Part shown: one piece after another, positions 29,701 through 41,247 of the stretch
Numbering within the stretch: the stretch's first letter is position 1
Layout: the number at the start of each line of letters is the position of its first letter
Source: Campylorhamphus procurvoides
Lineage: Eukaryota > Chordata > Aves > Passeriformes > Dendrocolaptidae
DNA: 64,000 nt
NCBI GenBank assembly: GCA_013396655.1
Contig: WBMV01008581.1
Coordinates: 191,534-255,533, forward strand
Reading direction: 5' to 3'
Position numbers and translations under genes: made by a program
The notes under the pieces: model-generated
Seen by the model: the letters and a program-made list of their open reading frames with translations, nothing else
Database searches by the model: none
What the model was told of the DNA's origin: nothing

Positions 29701-32190
29701 TGAGAGGCTGCTATTGGAGTCCACAAAACAGAAATATCATTTTAAGGTGGCCACATCTTAAAATATCATTTTAAGGTCTCATTTTAGGTAGCCACACCTC
29801 CCACAGTGTTTTCAATTCACTGCAAGTCACTCAGCTAGCAACTGGTGATAACTCCTTATGCCTTTCCAACATCATACATCTGTGTGCAGGAATAGGTGCC
29901 TTCCTATTCCACTGCAAGTACAGGGCTATTAATTAATCAGTAAGCCCCTTACATTTAAATTATTCTTGTGTACATTATCAAATTGAAGGAGAAAAGTTTA
30001 TTTAACTTGGTGTTTATGTAAATGTAACTATAAAAACACACACACATAGAACTCTCTGAAGAGTCAAGTGTTTGCACTGCCAGATTTAACAGTAGGGATT
30101 CTCCANGTTGAGATGACTCAAATAAAAATTTCTTGACCATGTATTGAATGGTATGTTTGTTTAATTTGGTGTTTACGTCCATGTAAATATAAACACACAC
30201 ACACATAGAACTCTAGGAAGAGTCCAGTGTTTGCACTGCCAGATTTAACAGTAGGGATTCTCCAAGTTATTTTTACTTTGGTTTCCCAGCCAAAAGATTG
30301 CACTGATAGCTTAGTCTCTGGCCATACCACACACACACACGAATTTCATATATGTATCATGAATCCTCATGTCCCCACGACCCCTTCATGTGCTTTAGAG
30401 AGCCAAAGGTCATCTCTGTGATGGACTTCTCTCCCACCCAAGGCCTCAACTAACCAGCTACCAGCTCCATCTGTTCTGGCAGGCACAAAGAGAGGTCCAA
30501 CACAGCAGAAGATGCATTTTTTATGTTTGGGAGAACAGGCTGTGAAGTGGGAATTTGCATCCTTATTAGGTCAACCTAGCAGTTATTAATGTGACATGAT
30601 GTCACAGGAGAAGCCCTGGTTTTGTGACTGATTTTTGTTTGGAACTCCTTGCAATGTGTTGGTTTAAGGGTTCTGTCAAGTGTCTCAGTGAGTTTTGCAT
30701 GATCCTTTTCCTTTTGGAGTTTCCAGCCTGACTTGTATGTATGTTGAGGTGGAGAAAGGCTGGACAGAAAATGGGTAAAGATAGTTCCAAAGTGAAACTT
30801 CTCTTTCTTCCCCCATCAGGATTTCCAGACATTTTATATGGGTGCTTCATTTGGAGGATGACACAAGGGAGATAAAATGCAATGGGGAAATGTGGGCACT
30901 TACAAGTGTGAGTGTGCAAATACACATGGGAAAGTTGTTGATGTTTTTTCCCTGAACTGAGGGGGTTTTTGTGAACATGGAATGGTTTTTTTTTACTAGA
31001 AACAGATTTCAGACCTCCCTTTGAAGAGTTTGCCCGTAATAATTTGGGCCATGGAATCACCAAGAGGCTGTGGTGTTTGAACTCAGTAAAACTGCCCTAC
31101 ACACAGACCCATCAGCCATGGCACACACATGTCAAAATGCACCTTCCAAGGGGTTAAATCCTCATTAGAAAAGACACAGCAGGTTTGCTGAATGGCTTAG
31201 TTCATTGCTCTGGGGTTTCAAAGATTCACACTCTGCTCTCAGTGCCCACTCCTGGCCCTGGATGATGCTGAACCCTCTGTGAAGGACACACATCCCCTGC
31301 TACGTGCTGCCCTGGCCCAGCAGGCAGGGATTCACTTCCAGCTGCTTTGAATGCCATGGCTGTGTGAATTTCACAGCAGCAGCAAGGACCAGCCCTGGAT
31401 CCTGCTCTCCAAAGCACATGTGCCTGATTTCCCCCCAGGGAAGGCTTGCTCAGAGCTGCCAGAGCACGCAGGTCAAAGGCAAAAGCAGATTCCTGCTTCC
31501 CTTCCATGGCTTTTGCTTCTCCTCTTGCAAGGCAATTGATTCTTGCATGGGAGGGTCTCACACACACCCTGAGTGGGAATAGTGCCTTGTGTGCTCTGAC
31601 TGAGGAGGAATAACCTGGATTCTCTGTAAGAAACAGTGGACAGCGAATTTTGAAACTGTTCCTGCAGTGCTGGCTGGGCCACCAGAGTGAATCAGCTCAA
31701 TCAAGGGCTGCTGGGCAAAAAGAGACTAAAACCAAGAGTGGAAGGACAAGGCACCTTCAGTATTCATGGAATGTTGTAATGAGACAATGGCAGGGCAAGA
31801 AGGAGACCAGAGATATCAGAGACAGCAGGCTGATAGGAACACATCGTCCCAGGGAGGAGAAGACAGCTCCTCCAGGGAACCAGGCTGATTGGGAATGCAC
31901 TGAAGAAGCCAAGGGATGGCTGGCTTTTAAGGAAAGCAGGAATGAACATCAGCTGCTCAGTTTTAAAAAACATTTATTAGGAGATGCACGATTCTTTTTG
32001 GTAAAGCCACTCTCATTTTGGTTTATTTCGTATTGAAGGGTTCTGAAAGGGAGATCTGCAAGTGCTGGATTCCAATTATTGTGCTGAGAATGACATGCTA
32101 AGACATAAGTACCCAAAACAGTGTGAACTACAGAGTACTGTCTGCTAATATGAATAAATATAACATAATTCAAAGGCTGGGAATTCTGTT
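26776..32190. other. Intergenic region right of KCNJ8, first part
   Basis: No gene or CR1 copy is recognised. It holds a short (CTTGATAATAAACT)-type tandem at about 28030-28070 and the duplicated segments at 29502-30264. The sequence is AT-rich and otherwise unremarkable. Confidence 0.6.
29502..30264. repeat. Duplicated blocks around an assembly gap
   Basis: Block A (TTGAGATGACTCAAA..., 29502-29547) recurs at 30108-30153. Block B (TTTAACTTGGTGTTTATG..., 30001-30105) recurs at 30160-30264. Each pair differs by a few bases, and the second B copy has more CA units. The N at 30106 falls right at the B/A' junction. Confidence 0.85.
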
Positions 32191-32195
32191 ACCCA

Positions 32196-32331
32196 CTGGG
32201 ACAGACAGTGTTTAAGGCAAGGCTGGATGTGGCTCTGAGCAACCTGGAAGGTGTCCCTGCCCATGGCAGGGGGATGGAACTAGATGGTCTTTGAGGTCCC
32301 TCCCAACCCAAACTATTCTGTGATTCTATGA
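32196..32331 (+). mobile_element. CR1 3'-end fragment
   Basis: It reads AGGCAAGGCTGGATGTGGCT, GGTGTCCCTGCCCATGGCAG, and ends TATTCTGTGATTCTATGAA, the CR1 terminal octamer repeats. About 136 bp remain. Confidence 0.9.
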
Positions 32332-35204
32332 ACCACCCTTAGGACCCCTGAAACCCTAAACAGTTCAGCAATCCCTGTACCCTTGCATTAATCCCCCTCC
32401 AAATTAGGAGGATTCTCAAGGAAGTTAAATATATGCTGAAGAGTCTGGGCAGGAAGAGCAGCCAAAAGGAAAAGCAGCAGGATCTCCAGAGCATGAATCT
32501 GTCTAGCTGGGGAGTTTCCTAATCCTGAATAATGCAAAAAGATAGACCAGTAATCGAACAAAATTTGGTTTCCCTTTTTTATACCTCATTGTTTTGAAAG
32601 AATTGTCTCCTTTTGCATAGAGACTGAGCTCCAGACACTGCAGAGTAGATTGGTGCTGTTTGAAATGCCAGATGTGAAAACCATATGATGAAAATAAACT
32701 TAAGTGGGTTGTTTGGGTCATCTATGTGTGTTTATTAGACATGTCTGTCCTAGGAACCTGCAAAAGTGCCTTCCCAATGCTGTGAATGCAAGCAGCTCAT
32801 GGCTGAAAACACTGTCAGGTGGAGAGGAGATTCAAGTTAGCTAAAATTTGCAATTTGCTCTGATATAACCTGAACATAATCTAAATAGGGAGTTATGTGA
32901 AGGACTTATGTGTAAGAGCCTTACAATTACATAATTGGACGGACTCCTTGTAGGCAGGGAAAGAAAAATCACTGATCTCCTCTGAGCAAAGGTCCAGGAG
33001 TCCCTTGAGAAAGCAAATGTCAAGGAAGAAGAATCTCCAGGGGACTGAGCATTCCCAGAGGAAGTGAAAGACACGTTGCTTCTCAGGAGATTTTCCCACC
33101 GTCAGAAAGCAAGGCAGTCACGCAGTTTACATTAAAACAGCAACAAAAAATGACCAGATACCAGGAGAGAGAGATCAATTCAGCTGTTTTGGCACGGGGG
33201 TACCATGGTTTGGGGTTTTTCCCTAGTTTCTAATCCTGAAATGAAACACCCACAGGCAGTATTTTGGATTATTTTCCTGGTGGTGTGGATTTCTCTTTGT
33301 CATTTAAAGTAGAAGAGCTGGGATTGCAAGGCAAGGTCTCCTGGGTATGAGACCACATCCCCTTCTAACATACATTGCTATACTGTGTGAAAGAAAGTGG
33401 AAAACACTGGAAGGTTGTAAGAATTCCACTCACAGGAGCTGGTTGACTGCTGAACTCTCCCATGGAACTTGGCCCAGAGAACAGGAAAGGGAGACTCTCT
33501 CTCAGCCAAAACTGGCTTTGGCATCAAAATGGAGAAGCACCTGAACACCCAAAAGAGATGTCCTATTTTCATATAGTCTTGCTTTATTGAGAGCTAAAAC
33601 CCAACATGTTGAGGAGAAGGGTAATTCTTTGATTATTTTCTTTTCCTATAATAAAATGAAATCATGGAAAATTGTTTTTCTTTCCTCAGTTTAGTCCCAA
33701 ACCTTGGTTACCCCCACATACACATGCAAACCCCATCTTTTCTTCTCTCACCTCCATTCCTTGTCCTTATGTGGGCAGCTCATTGTCAGCCTGGAGCTCC
33801 TGCATTCTCTGAAATATGACTGAAGATGGCAGGCTTATTTTTTTAATCCAAAGATTAATTTAGTCCCAGATTTTGATGCCACGGTAAGGCACCTCTGGGA
33901 ATCTTTCCATACTTTTTGTGTCTCTCTGAAATCAGGGAATCACAGAGGCTGAGACAGAGATACTTTACATTAGTCTTGCTCTTCATGTCATTTTTCATGG
34001 GAATCATGCCAAATCTGGACCTCATGCTGGAAATATGTTCATCACACCAAATGAAACAGCCAGCCTGTCTCTGACAGACTATAGGGTGGAAATACAGCCA
34101 TAGGAATTAATTCTGATTATTGACCAAACCTAGAGACTGTTTATCAGTCTGGCTTTACAAGAAGCATAGAAATCTACAGACATGCACTCCTTTCCACCCA
34201 GTAAAAAGCTTGGGGAGAGTGGAAAATTAGAATAAACATTCTTTACTCTGTGTGTATATATCTCCATAAACACATGGGCACGTGCAGCTCAAGGAACAAT
34301 TTAAGCAGGGAAGATTAACAGGTCCTGTATGTTCTGAAACCTTCTGAAAACTCCAGTGGATTTCTTCTGAAAGCCTTTAAAAGATGAATTCTGACCTCCT
34401 CTGCCTGGATGGGGAGCAGATGAAGGAGAAATCCAACATATTCTCTCTGGTAGAAGAGGTAGTGGAGGAAGAAACTTGCATCCTTGAGTCTCTCTGGCCT
34501 GTCACCTTGGGGACTTCATTTCCACATAAATCAAATGTTAACCAGACAGGGGAAAACTGTTCTCACTGTTACAAAGGAGGCAGCTAGCCAGCTCCAAAGG
34601 ACAAAAATCTCTATTCCCCTGGGACATATGGAAATGGTCATTACAAGACAATATTTATTTATAAACACACTTGGCCCAGTCCATTGGGCTCGAATATATA
34701 GAGGAATGGAGCTCATTAGTGAGATAAAGCTTTCCCATGACCTATAGAGGACACTGCATAGGGACCACAGATGTTCTGCATTAATAAGCTGGAAAATTTC
34801 TGTCAATGGCCACGAAAAGCTCCGTTGGAAAAGAAGTAAATAAATAAATAAGGAGGTCACCAGCAAAGACAAGGTTAAGGACGCTGGAAAATGGATCTTG
34901 CAGGATACTCAACCTTTATTTATTTAATTAAGAGGAACAGATCCTGACCTCAACTGCTCGTGGCTCTCCTGAGCAACATCAGGACACTCACTGATGTAGC
35001 AAGAATTAGGAAAAAAATCCCTGTTTTCCAAGCTGGGGCTGAAAGAAACCTCATTAATCCTCAGGAACAGGGGTGAGGCCACAACACTCAGGGTGATGAG
35101 ACATCTCCCCTTCCCAGGTTTGCAATGAAAAAAAATGAGAATAAAACCCCCCTCAGTGTTGTTTTACACGGTCCTTTTCTTTAAATTTTTTTGTTTCAAC
35201 TTTG
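32332..35204. other. Intergenic region, 32.3-35.2 kb
   Basis: No gene, repeat family or RNA gene is recognised in this stretch. Confidence 0.55.
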
Positions 35205-35615
35205 TTTTTTCGAGCAGTTAAGAAGGAACAAACCAATTGAAGGGCACAGAGGTTCATAGGCCCTCTCTGGCCCATGACAATTCATTTCCCCTTTGTAAAT
35301 CTGTGCCTGACTATTCCTAATCACCTTCTTGTCCTCTTGGCTGGAAAGGATTTTCAGGTTGAGTTGCTCCCTCACCTTGTCAGGGATTAAGGTGTGGCTG
35401 GCTGGTCTGTAGTTCACCAGATGGTCCTTCTTGTCCTTCCTGAAAAGAGAGGTGACATTTGCTTCTTCCAGTCCTCAGGAACCTCCAAGCAATGCCACAA
35501 CTTTTAAAAAATAATTCAGAGTGGCCCCACAATGGCATTGGCCATCTCTTGTGGGAGCAATCCATCAGGATCTATGGACTTATGTATGTCCAGTTGGTTT
35601 GTTTTCACATTTACT
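35205..35615 (-). mobile_element. CR1 LINE reverse-transcriptase fragment (antisense, decayed)
   Basis: Read on the minus strand, it carries the CR1 reverse-transcriptase pattern around a motif like VNYRPASHT (CR1 consensus GNYRPVSLT), with KDKKD just before it and an upstream HKSIDPDG-like block (CR1 SMGPDG). Stops and frame changes break the frame, so it is a dead internal piece of a LINE. Unlike the other copies here, it is from the coding region and not the 3' end. Confidence 0.8.
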
Positions 35616-36561
35616 CATTCATTTAAATAATTTTTGGACTCATTTCTCTTCTAGAAGCAGTGCTGCTGAACTTGGCATCTCCCAACCTGCAAATTTTACA
35701 TCCAAGAGTCAAAAGTTAGGGACTTCTTCCACACTGCAGCCTTCACTCCCTGCTTCATCCCTCGAGGTACTCCGGTTTATAAACCAGAAAGAACAGGGGA
35801 TGAGACCATTTTGAGGTTGCTCTTTGTGTGCTTTGTTTCCTCTCGCTGCCCTTGGACCAACCAGAGGCATTTCCAAAGCAGTGTCCGTTCTCACAGAGCC
35901 CATCCTGTGTGCAGTGAGAACCACTGATTCATCCCCTCTCCTCTGCCCCCGTGAGATTCTGAGCAACCCACAAAGGGCAAAAAACACCAGCACAATGCAA
36001 CCTTTCTTTCCAAATCCTCTGCTGGCCCTGGATACCACAGGAGCCCGTTGCAACCACAGCAGGGACAGAGATATTTATTTTGATTTATGCTTTCCTATCT
36101 GCCCTCCCTTAGCCCCGAGGAACTGATCTCCAAGCAGACGTATCTTGCCTGCGTATCTCTGCCCCCCAACCAGACAGTGACCTATTCCAGAAGTCAAACT
36201 GAGATCAAATGTTACTCTCTTTTAAAAAAAACCACGCAATTTTGAATCACAAGAGGAACCAGAGGATAAAGCTGTCCATCCTGCACACTGCTGTGTTCAC
36301 AGGGAGTACGGCGGGTTCCTTTCCCACACATCTTGGCTGTTTATTTGGTTTTTGGATTAAGCTAACATGCATTTCAACAGCTGCATCCCTGAGAGTTTGA
36401 AAACTTCTGCAGGAGGAGGCTAACCCATTAGCAAGAAAGGAGGGCTGGGAGAAAGGAGAATTATAAGCTGGCAGATGCTGAATCTTGTTTTTCTCGTAGT
36501 GGGGTGAGATAAATGGGTGTGCAGAGATTTCACAAAGCCAAAAATGACAACACAATGTGGG

Positions 36562-36731
36562 TCTGCCCGGAGAAGCTGTGGCTGCCCCATCCCTGGAAGA
36601 GTCCAAGGTCAGGTTGGATGGGGCTTGAAACAACCTGGGCTAGTGGAAGGTGTCCCTGCCCATGTCAGGATCACTGGACTAGATGATCTTGAAGATCCCT
36701 TCCAACCCAAACCATTCTGTGATTCTATGAA
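36562..36731 (+). mobile_element. CR1 3'-end fragment
   Basis: It reads GAGAAGCTGTGGCTGCCCCA, CAGGTTGGATGGGGCTTGAA, and ends CCATTCTGTGATTCTATGAA. About 170 bp remain. A purine-rich tract follows it closely. Confidence 0.9.
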
Positions 36732-36765
36732 GTGTTGATCTGATTAAAAAAAAAATTGTTACATC

Positions 36766-36890
36766 TAAAAGAAAAAGGAAAAGGAGACAAGGAGAAAGAG
36801 ATGGAGGTGGAGAAGAAGAAGGAAAAGGAAATGGGAAGGGGAAGCAGAAGGAGAAAGGGATGAGGAATCAAAAGAAAAAAGAGATAAAGG
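36766..36890. repeat. Purine-rich (A/G) tract
   Basis: About 125 bp made almost only of A and G on the + strand (GAAAAAGGAAAAGGAGACAA onward, with GGAGAAGAAGAAGGAAAAGG inside). It begins about 35 bp after the CR1 3' end. Confidence 0.8.
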
Positions 36891-37666
36891 CCTCAGCCAA
36901 CAGTCCTTGTTTCAGTAAATTAAAGCTGGAGCCACTGACCATAAACAAGTCAGTTCTAAGGTTAGATCTGAGTCCCAGATTTCATCTTCCTGGTAGCTCA
37001 TGGTCAGACTGAGGCTTTTAAATCAAGGTACAGAAACACCACAGCAATAGAGCCTCCCTATATTTAAGGGTATTTAGACTAGAACCCTCTAACCTCAGAT
37101 TTCTTGCCACATCTCCCTTTCTGTTGCACCACTAAAGCTTCAAGTTTTTGAAGGGTTTTCCTGTGTACAACATCCATCAAAGAAAAATGATTGCACCCCA
37201 AAGCCACTGGCTGAAGTGAACAAGCCAACAATTGGCCTTTGTTCAGTGTGTCATCAGAACATCAATTAAATAAATATTCTGCTTCTTTTTATGTTCCTTG
37301 TCAAAATAATGCAGAACTTTGCCTTACCAGGAGCAGATTAAATGCAACACATCTATAGTCTGTTGCTTGGATGACTTGTCTTTCTAAACCAGATCTGCTG
37401 GCTATTTGTCTTGGATGGAAACCAGTGAACCTCCAAAAAATGGGTCAAAAAGGGTTGAGCAGGCTGAGAATTAATTCTCTGGCTGAGAATTAAGAGTTTC
37501 CTAGTACCTGCCCTGAGATTGATTAACCCAAATCTGTGCTATGCATATTACTAGTACTGGAGGTATTAAGTCAGTGGGTACCAGGGGCTCAATCTGATTC
37601 CCAGAGGAATAAAAGGAAAGTATTTCCCACATGAGTTGCTCTAGAAATAGCCAACAGCATGTGGAA

Positions 37667-37830
37667 GAATCAGAGAACCATTTAGGTTGGAAAAGACCTC
37701 CAAGGTCACCAAGTCCAGCCTGTGATTGATGCCATGTCTAGTTTTTTCTTGGACATCTCCAGGGATGGGAACCCCAAACCTCCCTGGACAGCCCCTTCCA
37801 ATACCTGACAAAGGAAAGAAAGGCCTTGCC
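37667..37830 (-). mobile_element. CR1-type 3' fragment (antisense)
   Basis: It begins GGAAGAATCAGAGAACCATT, then TTAGGTTGGAAAAGACCTCC and AAGGTCACCAAGTCCAGCCT, and later ATCTCCAGGGATGGGAACCC. It resembles a CR1 subfamily different from the 3'-octamer copies with GGTTTGGGTTGG. The sequence downstream to 38079 keeps an open frame but shows no known domain. Confidence 0.75.
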
Positions 37831-40554
37831 TGGTTATCAAACCCTGCACTAGCACAGTCATTTGGCCAAAGCTTGTTTAAAGAGCAGTGGAGACGGGGAG
37901 AACAGCAAAGAAATCATGATTTTACATCTATTCAGGATGGAGGCACAGCTATCTCCATACAGCAAAAAGATAACGTTGCTAAGTGGAGATTCAAAGGTGA
38001 CTTGGCTGTTAAACTCACCAAAGAAGGAAGGATTGAAATTGAAATCTTAAAAGCAAAGACAATCACTTTGAAATATTGAAAAAACAATTGATGTGCCAGC
38101 TGTGACTAATTCATAACACTCCCCCCAATAATTTCTTCCAGGATGTCCCATGCCAGAGAACTCCCTCAGTAAATGGGATGCCCAGGGAGGGGGCTCTCAG
38201 GAATTGTCCTGGCCAGTCCCAAGGGACCAGTTCTTGCATGTCCCCTAAGCCCAGGAAAACAGGGATTGGAGGGGGTAAACCACTGGATCAAAAGGAGTGA
38301 GCAGCCAAAAGGATGGCATTTGATTTCAAGGGGATTTTATGGTTTTAGTGCCCAAGGATGTAAAATTTCCAGGTGATATTTGGTATAATTGGGGATTTAT
38401 TTATAAGGGCACTTTCTTATGCAGGTTCTGTACTGACTGGAAGGGTGGAGGCTCACACTGCAATATATACCACAGATTCATTTAGTTTCCCTTCCTTAAT
38501 AATTCCCAATATTCACATGCCAGGGAGCATTTGAAGCAGAGGTCTCCAGAAAGGATGCTGCAATCTGTGTTCCTGAAAGGTAAGAAACAAGGGGTGAGCA
38601 TTTTGCAAGCAATAACGAACTCCCCTTTCCCATGAACAGTTTCAGTGACAGCTGTGCAAACAGATTAACAGGAAATTCAAACTCTCTCTTACCTTTGAAA
38701 ACCTGAGTTCAGGTTCAGCTTCTCTTGTAAAGCATCGAGGCAGATTAAGGGTCATTACTTGGTTACCAACATCATTAGCTGCTCAAAGAGTTAAAGCCTG
38801 CATCTGATGGTTTTGAATAAAATCTACAGAGACAAGGTAATTAAACTCAGATTTCCACTCCCCATGTTGGTGTTGGGGTCAGGAAAAAAGGTCACACAGT
38901 GGTTTGGGCTGAATAAATCGCTTTCTGCATCAGGTCCCCCCAACCTTTAGTGTCATGACCTGAAAGAGATGGGATTTTCTCCAACAGAGCAGGAGAGAGG
39001 GGGATTTTCTGCCCGATTTATCAGCCCCAGAAGCTCCAGGATGGGCACAACGGAGCAGGATCGATCAGCACAAGCAGAGCAGGCTGTGCCACCCAACTTC
39101 ATGCCCAAAGGAGTGCAGGGGTGCTGTTGGGGGGTCCCACAGTGCCCACCCACACCCAGATGTTGTGTCCCCACCGCCTCTTGTCTCCTGTAGCCTTGCA
39201 GGATGGCTCTCCAGGGCTGTTTGAACCTGCAAACCAGCTTGTTGAGCAAATCCACCTGCCAAGGGCGATGACAAATGATAAAGCTGCAGGTGCTGTGCCT
39301 TGTTTGTCCTTAGCCCTGGTGGAAATGTGCTGGCAGAGCAATATTTGACCCCCCCATCAGCGGGCAAAGCCACTCTCGGGGCAATATTTACACACAGGGC
39401 TCATTTCCCTTGAGGAAATTTGCTTTGACGTTGTTGGGGGACCTTTGGTGGCAGAGTGTGACACGTGGCTGGGACATCCTCGGAGCAGTCTGGCCACAGG
39501 CTGGGGGACCAGGCTGCCAGAATCCAAAAAGAGCCCTTCCCACAGCATCTTATCAATTCGTGGTGCTGACTGTGATTACTTTTCCATGGCCAGGAAGGCT
39601 GACTAACCCTCCCTGACCCATCAATCTCGGGACAGTTCGAACCAAAGAGAGGTTTCTGTAAAAATAGACCACAAAGAATGCACCAGAGACGGGAGGCTTT
39701 GCGTCTTTTACAGCTTCTTGACCTCTTCTGGCTGGGTTTTTTTGCTAATGGGAAGGATTAAAAGGAATACCAGGACCAATTTGCACAGATGTTCTCAGTC
39801 ATGTCTCTAAAAGACATGGTTGCTTGGGCTTCACTGGCTGAATTATTCTGATTCAACTCATTTTCTGTCCAGGAGCTCAGATTTTTTTGGTCTTTCATGG
39901 ATTTATGGTCATTTTTCAGCAGCTTGGCTTTGCTGGAACCAGGCTGGGATAAAAACAGAGGAAAAGGGCAAGAAGGGAACACCTGAGAACACAACTCTTT
40001 TGCCAGGGTTTAATTTTTGGTGATTAGTTGTGGTGGCTGAGCTGGCTCCAATAAACCACAATATTGAGTGGTGATTGCTGGGTCCAATAAACCACATTAT
40101 TGAGTGGTGATTGCACTCACAGCAATGGAAGATTCATAACAATAAACCGAGTCCTAATGCAACACATCCTGCAATACCAAAAATAGGAAAAATTTGCCTC
40201 AAGCTGGGGAAAAAGCCTCCTACTTTTCAAAACTGTATTTGTTTAATGAGGTTATTTCTTTGTCAGGTATTTTGTCTGATACCATAAGATAGAATTTTAT
40301 ATACTATGTAAAATAGCTTTTACATTGTGGAGAAATGCACTCAGTTTACCAACTGAGTCTCAAAAGGCTTCCTAAGTTTATGAACTGGAGTAGGAATGAT
40401 TGCAGAATGTGGAAGTGGCTCCTGCATCAGGGTGAGTGTAATAATCAAATAATTCTTCATCTTGGATTACAACTAATCACATATCAGTGTCACTCCCTTT
40501 ATGTGCATACACTTTTAGCTACAACGTCATATTCATTGTTAATTGGAATGAACC
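37831..40554. other. Intergenic region, 37.8-40.6 kb
   Basis: No gene is recognised. It includes a 36-bp tandem duplication at 40047-40114 (CCAATAAACCACAATATTGA and a near copy). Confidence 0.55.
40047..40114. repeat. 36-bp tandem duplication
   Basis: TCCAATAAACCACAATATTG at 40047 recurs at 40083 with one or two changes, through GAGTGGTGATTGC. Confidence 0.9.
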
Positions 40555-41247
40555 GGAAAGGAGAGGAGAGGAGAGGAGAGGAGAGGAGAGGAAAGGAAAG
40601 GAAAGGAAAGGAAAGGAAAGGAAAGGAAAGGAAAGGAAAGGAAAGGAAAGGAAAGGAAAGGAAAGGAAAGGAAAGGAAAGGAAAGGAAAGGAAAGGAAAG
40701 GAAAGGAAAGGAAAGGAAAGGAAAGGAAAGGAAAGGAAAGGAAAGGAAAGGAAAGGAAAGGAAAGGAAAGGAAAGGAAAGGAAAGGAAAGGAAAGGAAAG
40801 GAAAGGAAAGGAAAGGAAAGGAAAGGAAAGGAAAGGAAAGGAAAGGAAAGGAAAGGAAAGGAAAGGAAAGGAAAGGAAAGGAAAGGAAAGGAAAGGAAAG
40901 GAAAGGAAAGGAAAGGAAAGGAAAGGAAAGGAAAGGAAAGGAAAGGAAAGGAAAGGAAAGGAAAGGAAAGGAAAGGAAAGGAAAGGAAAGGAAAGGAAAG
41001 GAAAGGAAAGGAAAGGAAAGGAAAGGAAAGGAAAGGAAAGGAAAGGAAAGGAAAGGAAAGGAAAGGAAAGGAAAGGAAAGGAAAGGAAAGGAAAGGAAAG
41101 GAAAGGAAAGGAAAGGAAAGGAAAGGAAAGGAAAGGAAAGGAAAGGAAAGGAAAGGAAAGGAAAGGAAAGGAAAGGAAAGGAAAGGAAAGGAAAGGAAAG
41201 GAAAGGAAAGGAAAGGAAAGGAAAGGAAAGGAAAGGAAAGGAAAGGA
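40555..41247. repeat. Long (GGAAA)n pentanucleotide array
   Basis: It begins with one GGAAA unit and six GGAGA units (40560-40589), then about 131 uninterrupted GGAAA units up to 41247. The + strand is pure purine for about 690 bp and the other strand pure pyrimidine (TTTCC). It has an open frame in several frames only because of the repeat, and encodes nothing. Its length and purity are far above ordinary microsatellites. Confidence 0.97.

Noticed and set aside
37726..38079. 117-codon open frame on the + strand
   Set aside because: It begins inside an antisense CR1-type fragment and has no recognisable domain or splice sites.
38555..38579. ATG followed by MLQSVFLK and a strong GTAAGA donor
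   Set aside because: It ends in phase 1, which does not join the phase 0 exon at 51059. No other partner was found.
40405..40431. Mini-exon-like piece (TGCAG ... GTGAGT) encoding MWKWLLHQ as a possible signal-peptide exon for the orphan gene
   Set aside because: The acceptor is weak and the end phase does not fit the 51059 segment without a further exon. Too short to support.
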